Shown here piece after piece: positions 51,053 to 60,490 of a DNA stretch of 64,000 bases. The DNA comes from Pseudomonadales bacterium (GTDB lineage Bacteria > Pseudomonadota > Gammaproteobacteria > Pseudomonadales > Azotimanducaceae). The notes under the pieces were generated by a model, which was given only the letters and a program-made list of their open reading frames with translations, made no database searches and had not been told where the DNA came from. A program made the position numbers and the translations under genes. The stretch spans positions 1-64,000 of the forward strand of contig SKUB01000111.1 of assembly GCA_007122315.1 (NCBI GenBank), read 5' to 3'. Each line of letters starts with the position of its first letter. The stretch's first letter is position 1.

Positions 51053-52450
51053 TCACTCCTCCGGCAGCGCCGCGTAGCGCTCCCGGATACGTTCCAGCTC
51101 CGTATCGAGAAACCCACGGTCCAGCCAGCGTCCGCGGACCATGACGCCATCGATGCTGCGCGTGTTGCGGATATCCTCGAGGGGATCCTCCCGCAACAGG
51201 ATCAGATCCGCATCGGCACCGGGGACGATGCTTCCGTAGCGACCCTCCGCCCCGTAGAAACGCGCCGGCGCTATGGTGCCTGACGCCAGTGCTGCAACAG
51301 GGCTCAGGCCGGATGCGACCATGGCCTCGAGTTCCCGATGCGTGGCAAAGCCCGGAACATTCATGATCTGCGGCGAATCAGCACCAAGCAGTATCGGCAC
51401 TCCGGCACGATGCAAGGCACCCGTGATCTCCTTGCGCAGTGCCAGGAAGTCTCCGAGGCTGTCGCCCAAGGCACCGACATCCTCCAGACGTGCCAGGTAA
51501 GCCGCTTTGAGCGCCGGCGGCAGGTACGCGTTTTCCGGTCGCTCCCGCAGGGCGTCCATATCCTCCACCGCAGCGAGGAAGTTCTCGAACAGGGTCTCCG
51601 TGGGCACGACCGCAGCACCGCTGTTGCGGGTCTCGACAGCCACTGCGGCGATGGCATCGCGATCGGCGTGGGGGGTGAGGGCGGCGCCGAAGAACGAGCG
51701 GGCGGCAACCTCGTGCTCGTGGAGATCGCGCACCAGCACGTGAATGTAACCATCGAGATGATCTATGGTCTCCTGCCCGGCCTGCAGCGCGCGCGGCAAT
51801 CCCACGTCGACGGGGACGTGACCGGCGAGCCGAATGTCGGCAGCATCCGCAGCTTCGACGATACCGTCGTATTGCTCCCGGCTGAGACCTGGATGAATCT
51901 TCAGGAAGTCGTAGCCCGCCTCCGCCTGGGCGGCGACCCTGCGCACCGCGGCCTCGACATCATCGACCGACTGACCGCTGAATGAAGGTCCCGACGTGAT
52001 CAGGCGGGGTCCGAGGATCTCGTGGCGTTCGAGTTGATCACGCAGATCCAGGTGCGTCGGATGGCCGAGCATGCCCCGCGCCAGGGTCACGCCATTCGCA
52101 ACCCAGAGCATGAGCACGTCCTGGACATAGCCGGGTGGCTGGTTCGGACCCTGAGGTACGGGGACGTGGGCATGCATCTCCGCCAGTCCCGGCATCAGCG
52201 TTCGTCCCCCGGCGTCGATCACCCGGTCGTCAGAGCCCGGGGGTAACTCCGTGCCGGGCCCGATGGCATGGATGCGCCCATCGCGGACGATGACCGTTTG
52301 CCCGTCGAGCGCTCCCGGCTCGCTCATGGTCAGGACACGCGCATTGGTGAACGCGATGTCCTCCGCCGCCGGTGGTTCGACCGCCGCCGCAGCTGCCGTC
52401 ACGAGGAGAAATATCAGGCTCACAGAGTTGTACAGGCGTCGCATCAGCAT
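51053..52450 (-). CDS. Exported amidohydrolase (imidazolonepropionase-like)
   Basis: The 465-aa metal-dependent hydrolase starts at ATG 52450, with GAGG nine bases upstream. A signal peptide (MLMRRLYNSVSLIFLLVTAA) directs it out of the cytoplasm. Metal ligands are HxH in GLAEMHAHVPVP, Lys in YDFLKIHPGLS, His in RLAGHVPVDV and TIDHLDGY, and the final Asp in ILLGADSPQIM. The C-terminal strand returns to the N-terminal beta-sandwich (GADADLILLREDPLEDI). Family members are often dipeptidases or act on cyclic amides; the substrate here is unknown. It ends 29 bp before the glycosyltransferase gene. Confidence 0.88.
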   Translation of the reverse strand: MLMRRLYNSVSLIFLLVTAAAAAVEPPAAEDIAFTNARVLTMSEPGALDGQTVIVRDGRIHAIGPGTELPPGSDDRVIDAGGRTLMPGLAEMHAHVPVPQGPNQPPGYVQDVLMLWVANGVTLARGMLGHPTHLDLRDQLERHEILGPRLITSGPSFSGQSVDDVEAAVRRVAAQAEAGYDFLKIHPGLSREQYDGIVEAADAADIRLAGHVPVDVGLPRALQAGQETIDHLDGYIHVLVRDLHEHEVAARSFFGAALTPHADRDAIAAVAVETRNSGAAVVPTETLFENFLAAVEDMDALRERPENAYLPPALKAAYLARLEDVGALGDSLGDFLALRKEITGALHRAGVPILLGADSPQIMNVPGFATHRELEAMVASGLSPVAALASGTIAPARFYGAEGRYGSIVPGADADLILLREDPLEDIRNTRSIDGVMVRGRWLDRGFLDTELERIRERYAALPEE

Positions 52451-52516
52451 GGCGTGTGGCCTCATGTCGCCGATTCACGGCATCAGAATACCGTGAATGG
52501 GCAGGCCCCTGCCCGA

Positions 52517-53215
52517 TCAGGTCAGCTGGCTGTCGCCGGGGACGATGGTTTCCGCTAGATGAGCGCAGTCATTGAAACTGCGCACCATGATGCGGTCCTC
52601 GAGCAGCACGATATGGCTGATGGACCCGTTCGCCGCACCCGTGAAGGCGAAGGGCCGGGAGCCGGTGGCCATGTGCAGGATGTTGGCGATGACACCGCCG
52701 TGAACGAACGCTGCGATTCGCGCATCAGGATGCGCACGGCGCATGCGTTCGAGGGCGGCTACGAGCCGGGCCGACAGTGCGTCGTTCGACTCGCCGTTGG
52801 GAATCACGTCCCAGCGTTCCTCCGCCTGCATGCGCAGGTAGATCGGGTCACCTTCGTGGGCCTTGATCCGGAACAGACCGCCTTCCCAGTCGCCGAGACA
52901 GACCTCCCGCAGGTCGGGATCGATGCGGGCTTGAAGTCCAAGCTGGCGGCACAGCGGTGCGGCCGTCTCGCTGGTGCGGCGCAGGTTCGACACGTAGATC
53001 GCTGCCAGAGGTTCAACGCATAGCCGTTGTGCCACCAGCTCCGCCTGGGCGCGGCCATTCGGATGCAGCTCCGGGTCGCCATGACCGTCCACCAGGGGAA
53101 AGGGATTGTCCGGGGTCGCAGCCCGGGACTCGCCGTGACGTACCAGCAACACCTCGGTTGCGCCGGGGGGCGGTGCGAACCTCGGTTGGCGATACTCCTG
53201 CTGATTCGAGGACAC
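52517..53215 (-). CDS. Histidine phosphatase family protein
   Basis: The 232-aa protein of the phosphoglycerate mutase-like superfamily has the catalytic RHG in EVLLVRHGESRAA, a second catalytic His in IAAFVHGGVIANILHM and the phosphate-binding arginine in YVSNLRRTSETAAPL. It starts at a GTG. The substrate could be a sugar phosphate or small phosphoester. It lies 66 bp upstream of the amidohydrolase and may head this long minus-strand run. Confidence 0.88.
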   Translation of the reverse strand: MSSNQQEYRQPRFAPPPGATEVLLVRHGESRAATPDNPFPLVDGHGDPELHPNGRAQAELVAQRLCVEPLAAIYVSNLRRTSETAAPLCRQLGLQARIDPDLREVCLGDWEGGLFRIKAHEGDPIYLRMQAEERWDVIPNGESNDALSARLVAALERMRRAHPDARIAAFVHGGVIANILHMATGSRPFAFTGAANGSISHIVLLEDRIMVRSFNDCAHLAETIVPGDSQLT

Positions 53216-53403
53216 GGTTCAGGCCCGTCCCGAATCGGCGTGGATCTGACGGGCGGAACGATGCAGGCCGGACATGAACGATTCCCCAGGGTGATCACGA
53301 AGTCGGGAACATACCGGCACCAGACGGGCCCGGCAATCACGACACAGCGGGCGGGGCATCGTGCTAACGTAGCGATTCATCATCCCTATCGGAGATATCG
53401 TCG

Positions 53404-54321
53404 ATGCGTTTGCGTGACCTGCTACTGCCGCTTCTGGCTGTCGTCATGACCGCCTGTGGCCCATCCGAATCCCCGCAACCTGCGCCGACCACCGAACCGG
53501 AAGCAAGCCCGGAACGGAGCGAGCCTGAGCGGTCCGGACGTCCTGCGCAGGACATCCGCAGCCTGCTGCAGGAAGCGACGATGGGCGAGCACCGCTCGGA
53601 GGCCAATCAAGCCCGAGACCGCTACCGCAATCCGGTGTCGACGCTGGCCTTCTTCGGCCTCGAACCCGATCACAAGGTGGTCGAGATCTGGCCAGGCGCT
53701 GGCTGGTACACGGAAATCCTGGCACCCGTGCTGCGTGATCAGGGCCAGCTGGTGGTGGCCAACTTCACCACCGACCCCGAGGCCGGAGGGGTGGCCCGCA
53801 TGGGGCAGGCGCTGGTGGACAAGCTGGAGGCGGAACCAGATGTCTACGGCCGCGTGGAAGTCGTCACGTTTGCTCCTCCGAACCAGATGAGCCTGGGTGA
53901 AGCCGGCAGTGCCGATCTCGTGCTGCTCTCCAGACACTTCCATAACCTGCTGGCCCGCGACATTCACGGTGACGTGCTGGCTGCCGCGTTCGAGGTGCTC
54001 AGATCCGGCGGCGTGCTGGGGGTGATCCAGCATCGATTGCCGGCGGAGCGGGATTTCGATCCGGGTCAACGCACCGGCTACATCCCGGAGGCGTTCGTGA
54101 TCGAAGCTGCCGAGGGTGCGGGCTTCGAGCTCGAAGGGCGCAGTGAGATCAACGCCAACCCCCTGGACAGCGCCGACCACGAACATGGCGTGTGGACCCT
54201 GCCGCCGAATTTTCGCGCCTGCGCCGACATCGAGGATGAAGCGGAGCAGGAGCAGTGCCGGCGGGAGTATCAGGCCATCGGCGAGTCCGATCGCATGACG
54301 CTCAAGTTCGTGAAGCCCTGA
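53404..54321 (+). CDS. Exported methyltransferase-like lipoprotein
   Basis: The 305-aa protein begins MRLRDLLLPLLAVVMTACGP, a lipoprotein signal with lipobox MTAC, then a Pro/Glu/Ser-rich linker of about 30 residues. The rest is a class I methyltransferase fold: VVEIWPGAGWYTEILAPVL as SAM loop, then ADLVLLSRHFHNLLARD and VLRSGGVLGVIQHRLP. A methyltransferase outside the cytoplasm has no obvious SAM supply, so it may bind another ligand. It ends flush against the convergent thioesterase gene. Confidence 0.82.
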   Translation: MRLRDLLLPLLAVVMTACGPSESPQPAPTTEPEASPERSEPERSGRPAQDIRSLLQEATMGEHRSEANQARDRYRNPVSTLAFFGLEPDHKVVEIWPGAGWYTEILAPVLRDQGQLVVANFTTDPEAGGVARMGQALVDKLEAEPDVYGRVEVVTFAPPNQMSLGEAGSADLVLLSRHFHNLLARDIHGDVLAAAFEVLRSGGVLGVIQHRLPAERDFDPGQRTGYIPEAFVIEAAEGAGFELEGRSEINANPLDSADHEHGVWTLPPNFRACADIEDEAEQEQCRREYQAIGESDRMTLKFVKP

Positions 54322-55137
54322 TCAGCTGACGGACACCGGACCATCCGGCACCCGCACGATCATGGACTGACTCGCGGTGGCCATCAGGACCCCGGCATCG
54401 CTCCAGAGATGGACGGTGCCGTGGCCGAAGCCATTGCCGAGATACTCCACGTAGTTGTCACACAGCACCCACTCGGTCGGCTGGATCTGGCCAAAGCGAA
54501 TGGTGTTGTCGAGGCTGGTGGAGTAGGCCAGGGTTCCCAGCGCGTTGCCGAGGGCGGAAGGCATGTAGTCGGCGATGATGGCGAGCGCGCCCGCATCGTG
54601 CTCGATGCGCGGCATCCGCGCCCACAGCAACGAGCGGCCATCGTCCGTCGGCGTGCCGAACCCGGTGAAGCCGAAGCTGCCGCGGGCGAGGCGCAGTTCC
54701 ACTTCATCATGAATGGTTGCGGCCTCGTGGGGGCGGTCCACCTCCGGGCAGGACTCCGGTGGCGGCGCCTGCGGACACCTCACCCAGCAGCCCTCCGCAT
54801 CCGAAGGGCGTTCGCCGGCAGCACCGAGAATGGTGATGATCTCCTTCTCGCCGACATGGCCGACGACCCGTCCCTGGGTGACGCTTCGTCCCACGGCAGG
54901 CAATACCACCTCCAGATCGATGGTGACCGGCTGCTGCGTGAGGGCGAGGTACTGTCCTGTCGCCCAGATCACAGGTTTGCCCGTCGCCTGCTCGAGGGCG
55001 ACGATGCCGGCCGCGAGCCCCACGCCGCCGAAAAGCGAGCCACGGCCTCCGGTCTGCGCAGGCGTCACGGGCAACGCCCAGCGCAGCGTATCCACAGGAT
55101 GAACGAGGGACAGAAAGGCACTGGACGACTGCTTCAT
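54322..55137 (-). CDS. Acyl-CoA thioesterase family protein (double hotdog)
   Basis: The 271-aa protein, start MKQSSSAFLSLVHPVD, consists of two hotdog repeats. The first has GGRGSLFGGVGLAAGIVALE, and PVTIDLEVVLPAVGRSVTQG; the second has GTLAYSTSLDNTIRFGQIQP and the tail GVLMATASQSMIVR, typical of TesB-like thioesterases. It would release free acids from acyl-CoA. It is divergent from the BVMO remnant. The frame stays open upstream but that part looks non-coding. Confidence 0.82.
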   Translation of the reverse strand: MKQSSSAFLSLVHPVDTLRWALPVTPAQTGGRGSLFGGVGLAAGIVALEQATGKPVIWATGQYLALTQQPVTIDLEVVLPAVGRSVTQGRVVGHVGEKEIITILGAAGERPSDAEGCWVRCPQAPPPESCPEVDRPHEAATIHDEVELRLARGSFGFTGFGTPTDDGRSLLWARMPRIEHDAGALAIIADYMPSALGNALGTLAYSTSLDNTIRFGQIQPTEWVLCDNYVEYLGNGFGHGTVHLWSDAGVLMATASQSMIVRVPDGPVSVS

Positions 55138-55151
55138 GCGGGCTCCATTGA

Positions 55152-55720
<569 letters not shown>

Positions 55721-55755
55721 AGCCACACCCTTGCATCCCACCCGGAGCCCAATTG

Positions 55756-56637
55756 ATGAGCAAGTCTGACCTGCAGTCCATCGTCGCGATCCTGGTCACG
55801 CTTCTGATCGGAGCCGGTGTCGCCTGGGCCGGCAGTCAGGGCGGCGTACGTATCAACGGCATGCCGCTGTTCGCGCTCTGTGCAGTAGTGGCGTTCGTGG
55901 TGCAATGGCTCGTCTTCATTCCTGCCTGGTTCGCCCAGACGGAACACTACTTCGACCTCACCGGCAGCCTGACCTACCTGACCCTGGTGTTCATGGCGTT
56001 CTTCCTGGCCGATATCGGCGACACCCGCTCGTTGCTGCTGCTGGCCCTGATCAGCGTCTGGGCGCTGCGTCTTGGATCCTTCCTGTTCATGCGGGTGAAG
56101 CAGGATGGATCCGACGGCCGCTTCGATGCCATCAAGCCCAAGTTCTGGCGCTTCCTGATGACCTGGACGCTGCAGGGCCTGTGGGTGTTCCTGACGCTGT
56201 CTGCCGCTCTTGCGGCCATGACCTCCGGCGCACCGGGCCCGCTGGAACCTGTGGCCCTCATCGGGGTGGTGGTGTTCGCAGTGGGGTTCGTGATCGAAGT
56301 GGTGGCCGATCGCCAGAAACGCAGCTTCCGCAACGATCCGGCGAACGCCGGACGTTTCATCCGCGGCGGCCTCTGGGCCTGGTCCCGGCATCCGAATTAC
56401 TTCGGCGAGATCACGCTGTGGATCGGGGTCTTCCTGATTGCCGCACCGGCGCTGGTGGGCTGGCAGTGGGTGACTATCCTGTCGCCTCTGTTCGTGATCG
56501 TCCTGCTCACCAAGGTCAGCGGCATTCCCATGCTGGAGGCGCGCGGCCGCAAGCGCTGGGGCGACGACCCCGAGTATCGTGCCTACATCGACCGCACCTC
56601 AGTGCTGATCCCCTTGCCACCAAAGTCAGCGACCTGA
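55756..56637 (+). CDS. DUF1295 / steroid 5-alpha-reductase-like membrane protein
   Basis: The 293-aa protein has six or seven membrane helices and the DUF1295 signature near the C-terminus: GGLWAWSRHPNYFGEITLWIG, then a KVSGIPMLEARGRKRWGDD segment. This domain is related to steroid 5-alpha reductases and isoprenylcysteine methyltransferases. GGAG precedes ATG 55756. It lies 35 bp after the BVMO remnant, so the pair may have been one operon. Function is unproven. Confidence 0.85.
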   Translation: MSKSDLQSIVAILVTLLIGAGVAWAGSQGGVRINGMPLFALCAVVAFVVQWLVFIPAWFAQTEHYFDLTGSLTYLTLVFMAFFLADIGDTRSLLLLALISVWALRLGSFLFMRVKQDGSDGRFDAIKPKFWRFLMTWTLQGLWVFLTLSAALAAMTSGAPGPLEPVALIGVVVFAVGFVIEVVADRQKRSFRNDPANAGRFIRGGLWAWSRHPNYFGEITLWIGVFLIAAPALVGWQWVTILSPLFVIVLLTKVSGIPMLEARGRKRWGDDPEYRAYIDRTSVLIPLPPKSAT

Positions 56638-56641
56638 CCCG

Positions 56642-57898
56642 TCACGCACGCTCGAGGACGACCGGGAGTTCTGAGTAACCGTTGATGAAGTTGGATCGAA
56701 TGCGCACTGGTTCACCGACGACTTCGATGCGCTTGAAGCGGGGCAGAAGCTCCTCCCACAGTACGCGCAGCTGCATTTCGGCGAGCCGATTGCCCATGCA
56801 GCGGTGAATGCCATAGCCGAACGCAACGTGGTGTCGTGCGTTCGAGCGGTCGACCTTCAGCACCTCGGGATCATCGAAAACATCCTCGTCGCGGTTGCCG
56901 GAGTAGTACCACATCGCCACCTTGTCCCCCTCGCGAATCAGCTTGCCGCCGACTTCCACGTCTTCGGTGGCTGTTCGGCGCATGTAGGCGAGCGGGGTCT
57001 GCCAGCGGATGATCTCGGCCACCAGGTTGCGGATCAGCCCCGGATTCGCTCGCAATTTCGCGAACTCATCCGGGAACCGGTTCAGTGCAAGCACCCCACC
57101 GCTGATGGAATTGCGGGTGGTATCGTTGCCACCGACGATGAGCAGAATGAGGTTGCCGAGGTATTCCATGGGCGGCATGTTCCGGGTCGACGGGCCGTGG
57201 GCCAGCATCGACACCAGGTCCGGCGCGGGTGGGCGTTTGGCGCGTTCCTCGCGCAGCGCGGTGAAGACCTCGAGGCACTCCTGAAGCTCTGCGCGTGCCT
57301 GCTCGCGGCTGGACACCACCCCGGTTTCCGGTCCGCCCGTGGCGACATCGGACCAGCGCGTCAGCTTGCGCCGCTGCTCGAAAGGGAAGTCGAACAGCGT
57401 CGCCAGCATCTGGGTCGTGAGCTCGATGGAGACGGCGTCTACCCAGTTGAACGGCTCACCCTCCGGGAGCCCATCGAGAATGTTCACCACCCGCTCGCGC
57501 AGCGTGGCTTCCAGCGCGGCGAGGTTGCGCGGTGCCACCACCGGCGCCACCGTGTTGCGTTGCTCGTCATGGCGCGGCGGATCCATGGCGATGAACTGGG
57601 CCAGAGGGAAATCCTCCGGCTGATCGAGCAGCACGATGCTGCCCTCAGACGAGAACTGCTTATGGTGGGTATCCACATGCATGATGTCGGCATGGCGGGT
57701 GATGGACCAGAACGGGCCGTTGTGACTGTGCCGATGGAAATGCACCGGGTCCTCGGCCCGCAGGCGTTCGAAGTAGGGGCCGGCGACACCGTTCTCCCAC
57801 AGGTCCCAGTGCGTGACATTGATGTCCTCGATGGGCATCGACCAGGCCTGCTCGCGCGCGGCTTCGAGGGTCTCGACTCCGGGGGATGGGATGCGCAT
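56642..57898 (-). CDS. Cytochrome P450, CYP153 family, second copy
   Basis: The 418-aa P450 closely resembles the other copy at 26.6 kb: haem loop HVAFGYGIHRCMGNRLAE, I-helix LLIVGGNDTTRNSISGG and MWYYSGNRDEDVF. It begins MRIPSPGVETLEAAREQAWS with GAGGAG upstream. The N-terminal extension and the WDLWENGVAGPYFERLR segment distinguish it. It probably hydroxylates alkanes or fatty acids terminally with an unlinked ferredoxin system. It converges on the DUF1295 gene. Confidence 0.9.
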   Translation of the reverse strand: MRIPSPGVETLEAAREQAWSMPIEDINVTHWDLWENGVAGPYFERLRAEDPVHFHRHSHNGPFWSITRHADIMHVDTHHKQFSSEGSIVLLDQPEDFPLAQFIAMDPPRHDEQRNTVAPVVAPRNLAALEATLRERVVNILDGLPEGEPFNWVDAVSIELTTQMLATLFDFPFEQRRKLTRWSDVATGGPETGVVSSREQARAELQECLEVFTALREERAKRPPAPDLVSMLAHGPSTRNMPPMEYLGNLILLIVGGNDTTRNSISGGVLALNRFPDEFAKLRANPGLIRNLVAEIIRWQTPLAYMRRTATEDVEVGGKLIREGDKVAMWYYSGNRDEDVFDDPEVLKVDRSNARHHVAFGYGIHRCMGNRLAEMQLRVLWEELLPRFKRIEVVGEPVRIRSNFINGYSELPVVLERA

Positions 57899-57980
57899 GG
57901 GTTGCTCTCCTCGCGTGCTGCGTCGTCTGTGATGATGCACGGATTGGCGCCTCTTGCGCGAGCCGGGGCCTGCTGAACCG

Positions 57981-58370
57981 ATGGATGCGACCACCGCGAT
58001 CTGGGTTCTCGTGGGCAGCGCCGCCGGAGGTGCGGCACGCTATGCCGTCTCGGAGTGGATCGCGCGCCGCCTCGAAGAACAGTTCCCCTGGGGAACCCTG
58101 GTGGTGAACTTGAGCGGTGCCGCGGCCATCGGCCTCTGGCTCGGCGCAGCGCCCTCGGGAGGTGTTGGCTATACCGTCTTCGTACTGGGATTCCTAGGCA
58201 GCTACACCACGGTTTCGACCTTCGCGCTGCAGAGCCTGTTCCTCAGTCAGGAACAACGTTGGGGTGCCGTGTTCAGTTATGTGGCGCTGTCGGCACTGGG
58301 TTGCCTGACGGCTGCAGGCGCGGGCGTCCTGATCGCCCGGGCCGTGAGCGGCGGTAACGGTGTCGGTTGA
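57981..58370 (+). CDS. crcB: CrcB/Fluc fluoride channel, first copy
   Basis: The 129-aa membrane protein has four helices and the Fluc motifs GSAAGGAARYAVSEW, WGTLVVNLSGA and GFLGSYTTVSTFALQS, where the conserved phenylalanine and threonine line the pore. Fluc channels are antiparallel dimers. A second copy follows with an 11-bp overlap, suggesting a heterodimer. I see no convincing fluoride riboswitch upstream. Confidence 0.9.
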   Translation: MDATTAIWVLVGSAAGGAARYAVSEWIARRLEEQFPWGTLVVNLSGAAAIGLWLGAAPSGGVGYTVFVLGFLGSYTTVSTFALQSLFLSQEQRWGAVFSYVALSALGCLTAAGAGVLIARAVSGGNGVG

Positions 58371-58764
58371 TCGCTGGCGGACGGAACTTGCCGCTGCGGG
58401 CGCCATTGCGGCCGGCAGTGCGCTGGGCGGGACGTCCCGGGTCGCCATCGCGATGCTGCTCCCCCATGCTCCCTGGCTGGCGACGGCTCTGGTCAATGTC
58501 ACCGGCGCCTTTCTGATCGGCCTGCTGCATGCGCTGACGCTGCCGGGCGGCCGTCTGCCTCTGGGGGTGCGCTGGCGGCAGGCGATGCTGGGTGGCTATC
58601 TGGGTGGCTTCACCACGTTCTCGATCCTCAGCGCAGAGACGCTTGCGTTGATCGACGCCGGCCAGCTTGGCGCTGCCACAGCAAACCTGGCGGGGGGCCT
58701 GACTCTGGCGTTGCTGGCGGTGACGCTCGGCCATGCGCTTGGTGCGCGCTGGAAGGCGGCCTGA
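58360..58764 (+). CDS. crcB: CrcB/Fluc fluoride channel, second copy
   Basis: The 134-aa protein starts at a GTG inside the first crcB (11-bp overlap), giving VSVDRWRTELAAAGAIAAG. Motifs are GSALGGTSRVAIAM, WLATALVNVTGAFLIG and GGYLGGFTTFSILSAETLAL. Tandem crcB genes of this kind encode the two halves of a heterodimeric fluoride exporter in other bacteria. It ends 3 bp before the convergent small gene. Confidence 0.9.
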   Translation: MSVDRWRTELAAAGAIAAGSALGGTSRVAIAMLLPHAPWLATALVNVTGAFLIGLLHALTLPGGRLPLGVRWRQAMLGGYLGGFTTFSILSAETLALIDAGQLGAATANLAGGLTLALLAVTLGHALGARWKAA

Positions 58765-58767
58765 GCA

Positions 58768-58992
58768 TCAGCAGAAAATCCGCCCTCCGAGCACGAGCAG
58801 CAGACCCCAGGTGGAGAAGAGGGTGACCATACCGCTGCCCAGCGCAAACAGGGTGCGCGTCAAGTGCCGCTCGGGACGACGGGAGCGGAGCAGCAGGGTG
58901 AACACCGCCGCCGCCGCAGCCAGGCTCGGGAGCCAGGTGATCAACATCAGAAGGTTGCGGGTACTCTCCTCGATAGCGACTGCACACTCCAT
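58768..58992 (-). CDS. Small two-helix membrane protein, unknown
   Basis: The frame encodes 74 aa from ATG 58992 (GAGG four bases upstream) or 79 aa from a TTG at 59007. Two clear hydrophobic helices (LLMLITWLPSLAAAAAVFTL and MVTLFSTWGLLLVLGG) are joined by a basic loop RSRRPERH. No family recognised. Its coding status rests on the two helices, the ribosome binding site and the AT-rich divergent promoter region upstream. Confidence 0.5.
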   Translation of the reverse strand: MECAVAIEESTRNLLMLITWLPSLAAAAAVFTLLLRSRRPERHLTRTLFALGSGMVTLFSTWGLLLVLGGRIFC

Positions 58993-59167
58993 GAGGCCTC
59001 GACTCAATCTATAAATATCGTTTAACTAAATGATTTATATGACTAACTTTCGGCAAATTCTGCTGGACAGCGGAAGCGAAAGCAGTTGTGGCCCCCATCA
59101 TTGCAGGGCATGCTCGCCACTTCATGTCCATGCAGTAAGCAACGACGCCGGTCGGGGAGGTGTCGGA

Positions 59168-60409
59168 ATGCAACGATCTGCCACGGGCCCGCCGCCCAAC
59201 GGCCGCGGCGAACACCATCTGATTCTGAAGTTGCGTATCGCAGCCTGGGTCTGCTGGATACTCGCTGGGCTCATCCTGGTGGCGGTGCTGGGCTGGGCGT
59301 TCTACCGGGAGCAGTCGCCCGCCATCGCCGGCATCGTACACGCCATCGTCTTCGCTCTGGTCGGAGTAGTGCTGCAGCGCGGGACGGCAGTATTCGCCAA
59401 TCCCCAGGTTCCCGACATGGGACTTGCCGGCTATCTGGCCTTCGGCAGCGCCGGACTCGCCATGGTGGCGGGCGGAATTGCACTCGCCTTCGTCGAACCT
59501 GGTGGACTCGCGCTGGTGGCGTTCGGCCTGGTGTTTCTCGGCGTCGCCCACCTGTCCCGGCGCATCTTTGCTCCCCCGCCGGGGAAACGCCGAATCGTCG
59601 TCGAATCCGCCGGGGTCGCCAACGCCGAGGCCGGCGGAGCGTCAGAGCAACACCGCCAGGGCGTCACGATCGAGGTGCCGGAGCATGCGGACGAAGCGGA
59701 GATCGCAGCAGCACGACGGGCCTGGTTCGAAGACAAGTGGGCAGGGCAGTCCGGCTGGGCGAGCGGGCGCATTCCCGAAGATCCGCACACGATCAGCGGC
59801 ATGCTGCCTCGTGATGTCCTGATCGGCATGACCGTGATCGGCCTCATCGGCGTCGCCTGTGCGTGGTGGGTCCATCCTCTGTTCCTGTTCCTGACGGCCT
59901 ACTGCGTGGTCGGTGCCGGAGTGGCCATCCATGGCGCGATGCGCAGCCAGGCACAGGGGCGGCTGTTCGGCCCCAGCATGCTGCTGCTGGACGTCACGCC
60001 GGTGCACCCGGGCGAACGTCTGCGCGGACGTGTGGAGACCGGGGTTCGTCCCGCGGACGCACCGGCGCAGGGATTCGAGGTCGAAGTGATCTGCTGCTAC
60101 CGCTGGGAGGAAACGGATATCAGCGGCAGTCGGCGCATCACGAGGCTGCGGACGGAAACGCTCTGGGCCACCCAGCTGCTCGCGCCGGGCAACCCCGCCC
60201 CATCGGGAACCCATCTCGTCGTCGATCTCGACCTTCCATTGCCCGGCGACAGACCTGGCGCGTCGCTGGCCGGACGGCGCAGCGGCGTGCATTGGCAACT
60301 CGCAGTGCGGGCAGAAGTGCCGGACCTGGACTACCGCGCGACGTTTCCACTGCCGGTGCTCGCCAGCGATGTACCCATCCCGCAGGCGCGAGTCGCATCA
60401 GGCTGTTGA
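59168..60409 (+). CDS. Polytopic membrane protein with C-terminal beta-rich domain, unknown
   Basis: The 413-aa product starts MQRSATGPPPNGRGEHHL with GGAGG seven bases upstream. Six predicted helices occur, four in the first 150 residues and two after residue 215, split by a charged cytoplasmic segment (VPEHADEAEIAAARRAWF). The last 130 residues look like a soluble beta-sandwich (VHPGERLRGRVETG, VEVICCYRWEETD, VHWQLAVRAEVP), reminiscent of arrestin-like folds. I do not recognise the family. An AT-rich stretch at 59010-59045 probably carries its promoter and that of the divergent small gene. Confidence 0.7.
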   Translation: MQRSATGPPPNGRGEHHLILKLRIAAWVCWILAGLILVAVLGWAFYREQSPAIAGIVHAIVFALVGVVLQRGTAVFANPQVPDMGLAGYLAFGSAGLAMVAGGIALAFVEPGGLALVAFGLVFLGVAHLSRRIFAPPPGKRRIVVESAGVANAEAGGASEQHRQGVTIEVPEHADEAEIAAARRAWFEDKWAGQSGWASGRIPEDPHTISGMLPRDVLIGMTVIGLIGVACAWWVHPLFLFLTAYCVVGAGVAIHGAMRSQAQGRLFGPSMLLLDVTPVHPGERLRGRVETGVRPADAPAQGFEVEVICCYRWEETDISGSRRITRLRTETLWATQLLAPGNPAPSGTHLVVDLDLPLPGDRPGASLAGRRSGVHWQLAVRAEVPDLDYRATFPLPVLASDVPIPQARVASGC

Positions 60410-60429
60410 TCTCCATGGATCCTGTCCAT

Positions 60430-60445
60430 TCCCGCGGTAGCGGGA
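60430..60445. terminator. Short hairpin between two convergent genes
   Basis: TCCCGC (60430-60435) pairs with GCGGGA (60440-60445) around a GGTA loop, 20 nt after the stop of the unknown membrane protein and 45 nt beyond the TPP-enzyme stop. No T-tract follows, so the role is uncertain. Confidence 0.3.
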
Positions 60446-60490
60446 CACGGATGAAACGGTCGCCCACGCGAGCGCTTGACCCAGACCAGA

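Noticed and set aside
57881-57980. Possible fluoride riboswitch (GGGGATGG-like start) before crcB
   Set aside because: Only the first few bases resemble the motif; the later conserved GCC and GGCTGATG-type blocks are missing, and the GGGATGG lies inside the CYP153 coding start.
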